Shown here in pieces: positions 15,852 through 25,203 of a DNA stretch of 64,000 nt. Under the pieces are notes generated by a model, which made no database searches, was not told the origin of the DNA, and saw only the letters and a list, made by a program, of their open reading frames with translations. The stretch covers positions 496,001-560,000 of the forward strand of contig NZ_CP089289.1 in the NCBI RefSeq assembly GCF_022819365.1, in the 5' to 3' direction. Source of the DNA: Candidatus Nanosynbacter sp. HMT-352 (GTDB lineage: Bacteria > Patescibacteriota > Saccharimonadia > Saccharimonadales > Saccharimonadaceae). The first letter of the stretch is position 1. Each line of letters begins with the position of its first letter. The position numbers and the translations under genes were made by a program.

Positions 15852-17129
15852 CTAGAACAGCTTGTCGAGCTTGTCGTACAGCTTTGTTAATAGCTCTTTT
15901 TCTTCCGAAGTAACTGCTGCCAACGTCCATGTGTTGGATGCAAAAAATTGACGAGCCGTTTCAATCAACTGATCAGGAGTTACCGCCAAAATAGAATCTG
16001 GAACGGCGGCGTAATCTCTCACGAAATCGTCAGCAAAATATCGTCCTACGTAAAAATTGCTTACTTGCCCAACAGTTTGAGCACCCATTTGATAACGACC
16101 CAACGAATATGACTTCACACTTTCCAAATCTTCTTCAGAAATAGATCCAGCCAAAACTTTCTTCAATTCTCTCACGATAATATCAAAGAGCTTTTCTGCA
16201 GTTTCAACATTTACTTGTCCGCCAAAATCCCAAGCCGAATCGTAAAAACCAATCGACGTATCACTAAAAATACCATACGCCAAGCCTTTTTTACGAGCCG
16301 CGCCAAAAATCCTCGAGCTCATCGTGCCGGTCAGAATGTGATTCAATGCGTTCATGGCCGTTACTTCTTCATCACTTAACTCGCGCGGAATCATCATTGA
16401 CCAGCCAAATGTCAAATTCGTCGCCTCTTTTCGTCTGACTAAAACCGGATTAGCCCTGCGTGGTTCATCGCGAGGAATAACGAATCGCTCGCCCGTCTCT
16501 AATTGCCAACCCTCAAGGTGTTCTTTAATAGCCGCTTTTCGTCCAGCCATTTTTCCAGCCACCACAAATCGCATATTCTTCAAAGTGTGCGTTCGCTTGT
16601 GATGATTTTTGATGTCCTTTAGCTCAATATTAGCAATTGTTTTTAGGCGCTGATTATACGTCAAAATATCTTCACCCAGCGCCTGCTGAATGCGCGGCCA
16701 CATCACGCGGTTGTGATTGTTGAGATAACCAGTTAATTCAGAGCGAACATTACCCTTTTCCGCCTCAAGCTCATCGGCGTTGAATCGTGGCGTTGTAATA
16801 GCCAGCCTCTGAAGCTCCAAAATCCTATCCCACTCAAAGTCAGCACAAATCGCTTCATAAACCATTGAATAGTCAGAAGTGTAAGCGTTATGATAAGCGC
16901 CATTCTTGGTAAATTCCTGCTCGTAATTGTGCTCCGAACGAAACTTTTCATTCGCGCCGAACGCCATATGCTCCATAATGTGAGCTGTTTCGTAAATATC
17001 TTTATTCAGAACGTAACGATTCCCCGCCCTGAACTGCACCTGAAAACTCATTACTGTAGCATCTGGAACGTCAATCAACAAGCCGCGCGCACCATTCTTC
17101 AGCCTAATTTCCTCAACTGTATGTTTCAT
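15852..17129 (-). CDS. M16 (insulinase/processing-peptidase) family zinc peptidase
   Basis: 425 residues. The inverted zinc motif HxxEH is present as H50-IM-E53-H54 (ETAHIMEHMAFG), and the third ligand Glu falls in ELEAEKGNVRSEL around residues 120-131. The length matches the bacterial two-domain single-chain PqqL/YmxG-like subgroup. No signal peptide, so it is cytoplasmic or exported by an unknown route. It starts 15 nt after secA and is probably co-transcribed with it. Substrate unknown. Confidence 0.9.
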   Translation of the reverse strand: MKHTVEEIRLKNGARGLLIDVPDATVMSFQVQFRAGNRYVLNKDIYETAHIMEHMAFGANEKFRSEHNYEQEFTKNGAYHNAYTSDYSMVYEAICADFEWDRILELQRLAITTPRFNADELEAEKGNVRSELTGYLNNHNRVMWPRIQQALGEDILTYNQRLKTIANIELKDIKNHHKRTHTLKNMRFVVAGKMAGRKAAIKEHLEGWQLETGERFVIPRDEPRRANPVLVRRKEATNLTFGWSMMIPRELSDEEVTAMNALNHILTGTMSSRIFGAARKKGLAYGIFSDTSIGFYDSAWDFGGQVNVETAEKLFDIIVRELKKVLAGSISEEDLESVKSYSLGRYQMGAQTVGQVSNFYVGRYFADDFVRDYAAVPDSILAVTPDQLIETARQFFASNTWTLAAVTSEEKELLTKLYDKLDKLF

Positions 17130-17144
17130 TGCCTAATTCTCTGA

Positions 17145-19775
17145 TTATTTACGATTTTTCTTACGGTTCTGTCGCTGAGCCTTTTTCTTCTTTCGAGCTT
17201 GATTCTTCGCACGATTTGATTCCGCGCTGGTCTTGCCCTTTTTCACAGAGAAGTCATCGTCGCGATTTTCCTCGCCCGAACCAATTTCATTTACGCCACG
17301 CTCAACAGCATTTTCCGCCAAACGAGTCAGTTCAGTGTCATATTCGTCGTCTTGAGATTGACGGACTGTAGCGTCGGCTTTATGAATATTAAATATCGTT
17401 GCCAAAACTTCATCGCGAAGATTAGCCTGCAAACTCTCGAACAACTTCTGAGATTCTGATCGATATTCCACCAAAGGATCGCGCTGTCCAACACTTCGCC
17501 AGTGAATTCCCTCGCGCAAATGTTGCATATTTTCCAAATGTTGCATCCACAATGTGTCCAACACCGCCATGTAAACTTCGCGCTCAACTCCGCGCAAATC
17601 ATCGGCGCCAATCTCACGCTCTTTCTCCGCGTAAGCTTCTTCAGCCAACTCCAGCGCCTTCTCATAGCGCAAACGATCTTTCTTTTCCTTGCCAACCTTT
17701 TCAATTTTTTCCTTATCAACTGGGAAAATAACCGAGAAATCCTCGACAAACTTTGGGTTATTCTTCGATGGAAGAGTCGTCAATTCGTGAACTTTAGCTC
17801 GCAATAATCGCTCAATTTCTGGCTTGATATTATCGCCTTCCAAAATCCTACGTCGCATAACATAAACGACGCGACGATGACGGTTAATCACATTGTCGTA
17901 TTGAACAACATTTTTGCGCGTATCAAAGTTGTAACCCTCAACTCGCTTCTGCGCTGCTTCCAACGTTTTCGATACGGCGCGAGTTCTGATTGGCGTGTCA
18001 TCATCAACACCCAACCTATCCATCAACGACGCAATTCGCTCACCCTGGAAAATTCGCATCAAATCATCTTCGGTCGAAACATAAAACTGAGTCTCGCCTG
18101 GATCACCCTGACGTCCGCCACGACCACGCAACTGATTGTCAATTCGGCGTGATTCGTGTCGCTCTGAACCGATAACAACCAAGCCGCCCAATTCCTTCAC
18201 GCCCTCGCCAAGCTTAATGTCCGTACCGCGACCAGCAATATTTGTAGCCAAAGTAATCGCGCCTTTTTCGCCGGCTTTCGCAACAATAGCAGCCTCACGC
18301 TCATTGTTCTTAGCGTTCAGAATCTCAAATTTAATACCTTCTTTTTCCAAATATTTAGCAATTTGCTCATTCTTCTCAATAGAACCAGAACCAACCAAAA
18401 CAGGACGACCTTGCTTGTGGTAATCCTTAATCGCCTCAGCGACAGCTTTAAGTTTGGCCTTTTCAGTCTTGAAAATCAGATCTTCCTTATCCTCGCGAAT
18501 AACTGGTTTGTTCGGTGGAATTTGGATAACGTCAAGTGAATAAATTTGCTGGAACTCCTCAGCTTCAGTAAATGCCGTACCAGTCATACCGCTCAATTTA
18601 TTATACAAACGGAAATAATTCTGGAATGAAATTGTCGCCAAGGTCATGCTCTCTTCCAGCACAGGAACACCTTCTTTTGCCTCAATTGCCTGGTGTAAGC
18701 CTTCATTATAGCGACGACCCTGCATCAAACGACCAGTATGTTCGTCAACGATGATCACCTCGCCGTCATTGGTTACAACGTAATCCTTGTCGCGCTTGAA
18801 TAATGTCTGTGCTCGTAAAGCCTGATCCATGTGATAAACACTGCGCACGTGATCTGGTGTGTACAAGTTTTTTATTCCCAGCAATTTCTGGACTTTTTCA
18901 ACACCTTCATCAGTCAAAGCAACACTTCGACGCTTCTCATCCAAAACGTAATCTTCCGGAACCAACTTCGCGGCGATTTTAGCAAACGTGTAATAATTGT
19001 CAGGATTTTCAGCCGCTGGAGCAGAGATAATAAGTGGCGTACGAGCTTCGTCGATCAAAATTGAGTCGACCTCGTCAACGATTGCAAAGTTCAATTCACG
19101 CTGCCTGAGCAAATCAACGTCGTTAACCATGTTGTCGCGCAAATAGTCAAAGCCAAACTCGTTATTCGTGCCGTACGTAATGTCCGCAGCGTAAGCCTCT
19201 TTACGTGAAACTGGGCGAAGCTTGCGCATTCGAGGGTCGTCGTGATGCTCATTGTCATAATCTTTATCATAGACAAATGACGCCTCATTGATAATCACGC
19301 CAGTAGTCAGGCCTAGGAAATCATACACTTGACCCATCCAGCCGGCGTCGCGCTGCGCCAAATAGTCATTAACCGTCACCACGTGAACACCCTTGCCCTC
19401 CAAAGCGTTCAGATAAGTCGGCAATGTCGCTACAAGAGTCTTACCTTCACCAGTTTTCATCTCGGCAACGTTGCCCTCATGAAGAACCATGCCACCAATC
19501 AACTGCACATCATATGGACGCTCGCCAATCACACGCTTAGCGGCTTCCCTAGCCACGGCAAACGCGTCTGGCAAAATAGTATCAAGAGTCACATTTTTCT
19601 TCGACAAACGCTTTTTCAGCTCATCAGTTTGCGCCCGAAGCTCCTTGTCGGACATCTTTTCATATTTGTCATTCAGACCGTTAATAACGTCAACTTGCTT
19701 ACGCAATCGTTTCAAAATCTTCTTCTGTGGATCGCCAAAAATCTTACTCAGCGCTTTTTGTTGTGTAATTGCCAT
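17145..19775 (-). CDS. secA: Preprotein translocase ATPase SecA
   Basis: Motor that drives proteins through SecYEG. About 876 residues. Seen: LSKIFGDPQKKILKRLRK at the N-terminus, Walker A MKTGEGKTLVATL, VHVVTVNDYLAQRDAGWMG, the DEAD-like VDEVDSILIDEARTPLIIS, AGRGTDIKLGEGV and GRQGDPG. The C-terminus is a Lys/Arg/Asn-rich tail without the SecB/zinc-binding CxC motif. The ATG at 19775, with AAGG before it, matches the family N-terminus; an upstream TTG at 19811 is possible. It follows hpf and precedes the M16 peptidase. Confidence 0.97.
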   Translation of the reverse strand: MAITQQKALSKIFGDPQKKILKRLRKQVDVINGLNDKYEKMSDKELRAQTDELKKRLSKKNVTLDTILPDAFAVAREAAKRVIGERPYDVQLIGGMVLHEGNVAEMKTGEGKTLVATLPTYLNALEGKGVHVVTVNDYLAQRDAGWMGQVYDFLGLTTGVIINEASFVYDKDYDNEHHDDPRMRKLRPVSRKEAYAADITYGTNNEFGFDYLRDNMVNDVDLLRQRELNFAIVDEVDSILIDEARTPLIISAPAAENPDNYYTFAKIAAKLVPEDYVLDEKRRSVALTDEGVEKVQKLLGIKNLYTPDHVRSVYHMDQALRAQTLFKRDKDYVVTNDGEVIIVDEHTGRLMQGRRYNEGLHQAIEAKEGVPVLEESMTLATISFQNYFRLYNKLSGMTGTAFTEAEEFQQIYSLDVIQIPPNKPVIREDKEDLIFKTEKAKLKAVAEAIKDYHKQGRPVLVGSGSIEKNEQIAKYLEKEGIKFEILNAKNNEREAAIVAKAGEKGAITLATNIAGRGTDIKLGEGVKELGGLVVIGSERHESRRIDNQLRGRGGRQGDPGETQFYVSTEDDLMRIFQGERIASLMDRLGVDDDTPIRTRAVSKTLEAAQKRVEGYNFDTRKNVVQYDNVINRHRRVVYVMRRRILEGDNIKPEIERLLRAKVHELTTLPSKNNPKFVEDFSVIFPVDKEKIEKVGKEKKDRLRYEKALELAEEAYAEKEREIGADDLRGVEREVYMAVLDTLWMQHLENMQHLREGIHWRSVGQRDPLVEYRSESQKLFESLQANLRDEVLATIFNIHKADATVRQSQDDEYDTELTRLAENAVERGVNEIGSGEENRDDDFSVKKGKTSAESNRAKNQARKKKKAQRQNRKKNRK

Positions 19776-19854
19776 AAACCTTAAAACTCCCTCACTTTCA
19801 GGCATTTTCAAAAACTTCTTTTATTATAACTTTTTTCGGGAAATTTGAAAAGAA

Positions 19855-19879
19855 AAAGCGCCCAGAATCTGAACGCTTT
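19855..19879 (-). terminator. Terminator after hpf
   Basis: AAAGCG-TTCAG / CTGGG-CGCTTT, an 11-bp stem including two G-T pairs, 3-nt loop and T-run on the minus strand. The secA -10 box (TATAAT, 19823-19828) follows it. Confidence 0.8.
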
Positions 19880-19900
19880 CCTGCCAATTTCATCTGTCAA

Positions 19901-20272
19901 TTATTTTCGACCGAAAGTTCGCTTCAGCTTCGCCAAAACCCCGCGACTTCCGCCAACATGAGCTAGCACATCGTCTTTATACTTACGAACTTGACCATTC
20001 AACCTAGCTTCAACGATGTCCACCGCAGCCAAAACGTTCATGGTTGAGTCCTTAGCTACAATCTTCTTATCTGGCACATTGATGATAACTTCAACTTCGT
20101 ACTTGTTGCCTCCAGGATTGTCAATCTGCTTAATCTTCACATCTGCAGATGCACTTTTTCGCGCGTGGCGTGGCAAGTATTTTCCCAACGAACCAATTTT
20201 TCGCTCAACGTATTTTTTTGTTGTGGCGTTCAGCTCATATTTAACGCCAGTAATTGTAATATCCTTAATCAT
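19901..20272 (-). CDS. hpf: Ribosome hibernation promoting factor, short form
   Basis: Binds the 30S decoding region and silences idle ribosomes. 123 residues: the N-terminal S30AE domain only (IKDITITGVKYELNATTKKYVERKI, then SADVKIKQIDN and KDSTMNVLAAVDIVEARLNGQVRKYKD), with a short basic tail instead of the long HPF dimerisation domain. GGAGG precedes the ATG. Its promoter (TGATATAAT at 20301-20306) lies across the end of serS. The hpf-secA adjacency is conserved in Firmicutes. Confidence 0.9.
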   Translation of the reverse strand: MIKDITITGVKYELNATTKKYVERKIGSLGKYLPRHARKSASADVKIKQIDNPGGNKYEVEVIINVPDKKIVAKDSTMNVLAAVDIVEARLNGQVRKYKDDVLAHVGGSRGVLAKLKRTFGRK

Positions 20273-20301
20273 TTTTCCTCCTACTAACTAATACGCTCTT
20301 A

Positions 20302-21543
20302 TTATATCACGTCACGACCATTCATATACGGACGAAGTACCTCAGGGACAGTCAAAGTTCCATCTGGATTCTGGAAATTCTCCAAAATCACTACTAGCGA
20401 TCGTGCTAACGACACCGCAGTTCCATTCAACGTATGAACAGATTCAATCGTGCCATTTTCTCGGCGAACTCGAATATTCAAACCACGAGCTTGATAATCA
20501 GTACAATTCGAGCAACTCGTCAGCTCACGGTAAGTTTGGTCAACTGGCGACCAATATTCAATGTCGTACTTCTTTGCAGCCGGTGCACCCAAATCGCCCG
20601 CCGCAATATTAACCACGTGATAAGAAATCCCGATTTGCTGCCAAAGCGCCTCTTCAACGCTAAGAATTTTCTCATGAATCTCTTTAGATTGCTCAGGCAA
20701 ACAAAACGCGTACATTTCCAACTTATTAAATTGATGGACTCGGAACAGACCACGCGTGTGCTTGCCGTATGTTCCCGCCTCTTTTCGATAGCAAGGACTA
20801 TATCCAGCGTATAGCAATGGCAAATCTTTTTCATCCAAAATCTCATCCGCGTGGTAGCCGGTTAATGGCATTTCCGCCGTACCAATTAGCGTCAAATCTT
20901 CACCGTCAACTACATATTCGTTACTGCCCTCACCCTTTGGAGTGAAACCTGCACCCTCAGCTGTTCGCAAATTGACCATATGCGGCACGGTCATAAATGT
21001 GAAGCCCTGCTTTGTCACGTAATCCAAGGCAAATTGAGTTACGGCATTTTCCAACAAAGCCAAATCACCCTTCAAATAATAAAACTTCGCACCAGCCACC
21101 TTAGCGCCGCGCTCAAAGTCCACCCAGCCGCGACTTACAGCGTAATCCAAATGGTCTTTTGCACCAGTTTTACAATCGCCATAAACTTTTACCTCAACAG
21201 AATCTTCTTCGCCACCCAAAGGCACGTCGTCAAAAGTGATATTCGGGACGTTTTTAAGAATTGCCGCAACTTTTTCCTCGGTCGATTTCAAATAGCTCTC
21301 ACGCTCTGCCAGCTCAACTTTCAATTGCTTGCCCTGATCAATCAACTCTTGGTCTGGTCGACCGCCTTTCATCTTCGCTGAAATAACATTGCGCTGTTCG
21401 CGTAACGCTTCAACTTGCTTCTGTAAATCGCGACGCTCATCGTCTAATTGCAACAATGCCGCAATATCAACTTTATAGCCTTTATCGTTTGCCGACTTTT
21501 GCACCAAATCGGCATTTTCTCGGATGAACTTAATGTCTAACAT
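20302..21543 (-). CDS. serS: Seryl-tRNA synthetase
   Basis: Charges tRNA-Ser. 413 residues. Seen: the N-terminal coiled-coil arm (LDIKFIRENADLVQ, DDERRDLQKQVEALREQRN), motif 2 (SPCYRKEAGTYGKHTRGLFRVHQFNKLE) and motif 3 (LNGTAVSLARSLVVILENFQ). The -10 TATAAT ends 6 nt before the ATG, a leaderless arrangement. hpf starts 30 nt downstream from its own promoter. Confidence 0.97.
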   Translation of the reverse strand: MLDIKFIRENADLVQKSANDKGYKVDIAALLQLDDERRDLQKQVEALREQRNVISAKMKGGRPDQELIDQGKQLKVELAERESYLKSTEEKVAAILKNVPNITFDDVPLGGEEDSVEVKVYGDCKTGAKDHLDYAVSRGWVDFERGAKVAGAKFYYLKGDLALLENAVTQFALDYVTKQGFTFMTVPHMVNLRTAEGAGFTPKGEGSNEYVVDGEDLTLIGTAEMPLTGYHADEILDEKDLPLLYAGYSPCYRKEAGTYGKHTRGLFRVHQFNKLEMYAFCLPEQSKEIHEKILSVEEALWQQIGISYHVVNIAAGDLGAPAAKKYDIEYWSPVDQTYRELTSCSNCTDYQARGLNIRVRRENGTIESVHTLNGTAVSLARSLVVILENFQNPDGTLTVPEVLRPYMNGRDVI

Positions 21544-21549
21544 GTCTCA

Positions 21550-21555
21550 ATTATA
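21550..21555 (-). promoter_or_regulatory. -10 of serS, leaderless
   Basis: TATAAT, then 6 nt to the ATG at 21543. Confidence 0.6.
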
Positions 21556-21579
21556 TAACAACATAGACTATATATAAAT

Positions 21580-21609
21580 AAACCCCGCCGGATTTAACAG
21601 ACGGGGTTT
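21580..21609 (-). terminator. Terminator of the collagen-like gene
   Basis: AAACCCCG / CGGGGTTT stem with a 14-nt loop, about 22 nt after the stop codon at 21632, followed by a T-rich stretch on the minus strand. Confidence 0.8.
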
Positions 21610-21631
21610 TAGATAAGTGTAAATAATTTAC

Positions 21632-22942
21632 TTACATAGCTGTGCCGGGTAACGTTGTTGGCCATGGAACGTTGTCGTTTGGCACATACGATACGCTAAC
21701 GATCGGAGGGAGTGGTGGTGTTGGATTCTGAGCGCTAGCTGCTTCAGCTTGAATCTGCCCAGAAGTTTGAACAACCCAAGTCAAATACGAATTACCATAT
21801 CGTCCAGCAGAAGGACCTTGCATCTGGTCACTAGGACGCAGCCCATCTGGCAACGAAGAGCCACCACCGTTCCAGCTATACGCCCAGCCCGTAAGAGCTG
21901 CGTACAGATAAACAGTATTGTTAATTCGTCGAACCTTGACTACGCTAGCTTTCATGGATGTTGAGAGAATTTGAGGAACACTTCTCCAGCCAGTGTCGCC
22001 GTATACAACCTTCCATCCTGTTTTATCACTACCACGAGTTTTAATCCAGCGAATGGCGCCGTTTGTAGCAGCTGTATCGGTATAGTACGTACCAACACTA
22101 GCCTTAACATTACCCTCAGGCATACCAGTTCCGCGAATTTCGTACGTATCTTTCCATTCTACGTCACAGTCATTATCTGATTTCTTAGCTAAAATCTGAT
22201 CAATTTTACCACCCGACGGGAGATTACTTCCAGTAAATTTCAGCCCCAAATTATTCGTGCCATTACCAGTTACAGTCAACCCAGTCGAGCAAGGCTGAGT
22301 ACTATTAGTTACAGAAATTGTAGCATTTCGGCCAGCCGCTCCTGTAGCACCAGTTGCACCTGTTGCACCTGTAGCTCCCGTGGCTCCAGTTGCCCCAGCA
22401 GGACCCGCCGCACCAGTGTCGCCTTTGTCGCCTTTTTGACCATCTCTACCATTCCGACCATTAAGACCGTCTTTGCCATCTTGACCGTTCCTGCCGTTAA
22501 TACCGTCTCGCCCATCCTTACCATTCTGGCCATTAAGACCATCTCTACCGTCTCGGCCATCCTTACCCTTTAAGTCTGAGTAGGCTATGATATTTTTCCA
22601 TTCAGATTCCCCGGCATATCGCCACTGTATATACAAAGAGTTCTTCTGGATCTCAATTTCGCGACTATCAGATTTACTAGATTCTTTCTTGCCATCTTCC
22701 TTATTAGCGCCGTTATCCTTATTTTTCAAATCCTCAAGCGAAACTATCTTTTGCCAATTGCCATCAGCATATTTATATTGAATCTCGCCCGAATCCTGAC
22801 GAATAGAAACTGCATTCGGATCAATTACTCCACGTGGTGAAATCTTAATAAAAAACAATAATATTATGAGTATTATTGTGATCACAAAAAGACTTAGCAC
22901 GAAAGCTTTTGATGCAGGCTTTCTTGTATTTTCTCGCTCCAC
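21632..22942 (-). CDS. Membrane-anchored collagen-like repeat surface protein
   Basis: 436 residues, GTG start with AAGGA upstream. One N-terminal transmembrane segment (about residues 13-34) keeps it in the membrane facing out. Two related ~28-residue modules follow (IQYKYADGNWQKIVSLEDL and IQWRYAGESEWKNIIAYSDL). Next comes a collagen region of 27 uninterrupted Gly-X-Y triplets (residues about 126-206), first GRD/GLN/GKD-type and then a run of six GAT triplets. A C-terminal domain of ~230 residues contains GNVKASVGTYYTD and GWKVVYGDTGWRSV, like phage-tail or adhesin head domains. Probably a stalk with a binding head; ligand unknown. Confidence 0.85.
   Translation of the reverse strand: MERENTRKPASKAFVLSLFVITIILIILLFFIKISPRGVIDPNAVSIRQDSGEIQYKYADGNWQKIVSLEDLKNKDNGANKEDGKKESSKSDSREIEIQKNSLYIQWRYAGESEWKNIIAYSDLKGKDGRDGRDGLNGQNGKDGRDGINGRNGQDGKDGLNGRNGRDGQKGDKGDTGAAGPAGATGATGATGATGATGATGAAGRNATISVTNSTQPCSTGLTVTGNGTNNLGLKFTGSNLPSGGKIDQILAKKSDNDCDVEWKDTYEIRGTGMPEGNVKASVGTYYTDTAATNGAIRWIKTRGSDKTGWKVVYGDTGWRSVPQILSTSMKASVVKVRRINNTVYLYAALTGWAYSWNGGGSSLPDGLRPSDQMQGPSAGRYGNSYLTWVVQTSGQIQAEAASAQNPTPPLPPIVSVSYVPNDNVPWPTTLPGTAM
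22325..22567 (-). repeat. Collagen-type Gly-X-Y repeat region
   Basis: 27 consecutive triplets in the coding strand, including six near-identical Gly-Ala-Thr units. Such runs can change length by replication slippage. Confidence 0.9.
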
Positions 22943-23021
22943 TTAAAATATTCCTTTAAACTTTATTTGATATTGATTATGCTTTTATTTTACATGTAGC
23001 AATATGAAAAATCAATCATAT

Positions 23022-23861
23022 CTAAACGTGAGAAATAACACCAAAGCCAAGCAGCATCAACAACACCAGACCTAATACGAATCGATAAATTATAAACGGT
23101 CGGAAATTATTGCTCTGAATAAATTTTAACAGCCACGACACAGCCAAATAACCGACGCCGAATGAAATTACCGTGGCGATTATGGTTGGAGTCCAGCCAA
23201 CGCCACCAGAAATGTGTTTATATTTGGTGACAACTTCCAACAACCCCGCCGCGACTAGTGCTGGAATACCCAAGAAGAAACTCAACTTCGTAACCGACAC
23301 GCGATCAAATCCACGGAATAAACCGACTGAAATCGTTGCGCCAGAGCGACTAACTCCCGGAATGAGAGACAAGCACTGCCCCGCACCAATCGCCAAAGTG
23401 TCTTTCCAGCTCGTCTCAGTTTCGCCACGCTTGTTATTTACCGCACGATTGTCAGCCAGCCACATAACAACGCTCCAACCAATCAACCCGAACGCCACAA
23501 ACCACAAACTGCGAAGAACTGTTTCAACTTCATGCTTAAATAATAATCCGACAATCGCAATAGGAATTGAGCCGATAATAATTGCCCAACCATATTTATA
23601 ATCAAACTTTCGACGCGCTCGCTTCCACCATAAACCGCGCCACCAAGCCTGTAAAATCCGCCAGATGTCGCTCCAGAAATAAATCACCGCTGCCAAAATT
23701 GCTCCGATCTGGATTATCGCCGTAAAAGCCACGACACTCGGATCGTCAATTCGCATTCCCAACAACTTCTCAGCAATCGTCAAATGCCCAGTCGAAGAAA
23801 TCGGTAAGAATTCCGTAATTCCCTCAATTACGCCGAGAATAATTGCTTGCCACCAAGCCAC
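23022..23861 (-). CDS. uppP: Undecaprenyl-diphosphatase UppP/BacA
   Basis: Membrane enzyme that dephosphorylates undecaprenyl diphosphate to recycle the lipid carrier of cell-wall synthesis; overexpression gives bacitracin resistance. 279 residues with about eight TMs. Both active-site motifs are visible: EGITEFLPISSTGHLTIAE near the N-terminus and LIPGVSRSGATISVGLFRG in the middle. GTG start with AAGG upstream. uppS is at 36.5 kb. Confidence 0.96.
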   Translation of the reverse strand: MAWWQAIILGVIEGITEFLPISSTGHLTIAEKLLGMRIDDPSVVAFTAIIQIGAILAAVIYFWSDIWRILQAWWRGLWWKRARRKFDYKYGWAIIIGSIPIAIVGLLFKHEVETVLRSLWFVAFGLIGWSVVMWLADNRAVNNKRGETETSWKDTLAIGAGQCLSLIPGVSRSGATISVGLFRGFDRVSVTKLSFFLGIPALVAAGLLEVVTKYKHISGGVGWTPTIIATVISFGVGYLAVSWLLKFIQSNNFRPFIIYRFVLGLVLLMLLGFGVISHV

Positions 23862-23925
23862 GCTTAAAAATTACCTTTCATCCTTCAAGTGTAGCATTAG
23901 CGGTAAAATCATTCAAATGTGTGAG

Positions 23926-25203
23926 CTAAGATTCGGAATTTTCTGCTTCAATTGAGTTGTGATAGAACAAACCACTAACGTTCACGCCCGCAGGAGCATA
24001 AATTTTCAAGCCAGTTATCGGCTTATAGAACTTCAAGCAACCGTCAAAGAATATCGCGTTACACTTCTCAGAAACAGATAGCACAATTTTATCGCCATCG
24101 CGGCGCACGTTAATCTCTGGCTTGTTCGCCTTTGGCAAATCCACAAACTCCGCTTCCACCTTAAACTTGTCAGAATTTATTCGCGAAACATTCCCCACTG
24201 GCATATCAATAAAAATTGAACTAGCGTTTGTCGTATCTGGAATATCGATATTTACTTTCTTTGTGAGTTGCTGCGATTCACGTGCATATTCCAAGCCAGC
24301 GTGCGCGCTAAATATTGCGGCGCTTGCCAAACTCATGAAAACAACGGATGCCGCCACGATCATTGTTATTACAGACAATCGATTGACCTTCCAAGCGAAT
24401 ATGCTACGCGTTACAATTGCGCCAAATATAACCGTCGAGATTCCGCCAATTGCTAAGGAAATCCATACTCCCCACGCCCACATTTGCATACTTAAGCCAC
24501 CGAGCATATTAACCACGGAAACGCCAAGCGCCCCGCCAACAATCAGCCCAAACAGTATCGCTAGCGTCGTAAACAGTACCACGGCACCAACAAAATATTG
24601 GAAAAATTTCGCAATTGGAGTTTTTCCGACAGACACAGTTGAAATTCCATCAGCGGAAGCTTCCTTAAGCGCAGCCAAAGTTACCGGCTTTCCGCGCATT
24701 CGTAATTTGTCCGACGCGGTTTTTGCTGGCGGCATTGACACCCACATCGCGAGGTAAACCAGAACCGTCGTGCCGAATGTTACGAACGGCGAGATAATTG
24801 CAATCAGTCGCACCCACAACGGATTGATATTAAAGTACGCCGCTATTCCCGCGCACACGCCGCCAACGACAGCCCTGTCTGTGTCGCGCATCAATTGCTT
24901 TTCTGGTTTTTCGTTATCATCTGTCAATTCATCAGTTGAGTCCTCACTATCATCCGAAAAATCACGCGGCTCGCCCATTTGATTTTTAATCGCCAAAACG
25001 TCATCGTCGCTAATAACGCCCTCTTTCATCACGCCACGCTCGGCTAAAATTTCAACCATTCGCGCCTCAATTTCCTTCATCGCTTCCGCGTCGGCGTGCA
25101 TATTTTTCTGAATCGAATTAAGGTACTTTTCTAGCGATTTCTTAGCGTCAATTTCCACACTAAACGCCGTTTTTGCCAGATGAATCCTGGTTATTTCCTT
25201 CAT
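23926..25203 (-). CDS. PspC-domain membrane protein with a C-terminal adhesin-like DUF4097 region
   Basis: 425 residues. The N-terminal ~100 residues form a helical cytoplasmic region (EIEARMVEILAERGVMKEGV). A PspC domain follows (RDTDRAVVGGVCAGIAAYFN, LVYLAMWVSMP), then three to four TMs and an extracytoplasmic beta-rich tail (INVRRDGDKIVLSVSEKC). The combination matches envelope-stress proteins of Gram-positive bacteria. It starts in a TAATG overlap with the PadR gene, so it belongs to the ABC transporter operon and is likely PadR-controlled. Confidence 0.85.
   Translation of the reverse strand: MKEITRIHLAKTAFSVEIDAKKSLEKYLNSIQKNMHADAEAMKEIEARMVEILAERGVMKEGVISDDDVLAIKNQMGEPRDFSDDSEDSTDELTDDNEKPEKQLMRDTDRAVVGGVCAGIAAYFNINPLWVRLIAIISPFVTFGTTVLVYLAMWVSMPPAKTASDKLRMRGKPVTLAALKEASADGISTVSVGKTPIAKFFQYFVGAVVLFTTLAILFGLIVGGALGVSVVNMLGGLSMQMWAWGVWISLAIGGISTVIFGAIVTRSIFAWKVNRLSVITMIVAASVVFMSLASAAIFSAHAGLEYARESQQLTKKVNIDIPDTTNASSIFIDMPVGNVSRINSDKFKVEAEFVDLPKANKPEINVRRDGDKIVLSVSEKCNAIFFDGCLKFYKPITGLKIYAPAGVNVSGLFYHNSIEAENSES

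Noticed and set aside
22309-22560. Minus-strand 83-codon frame inside the collagen repeats.
   Set aside because: Shifted reading of Gly-X-Y codons; no start signal.
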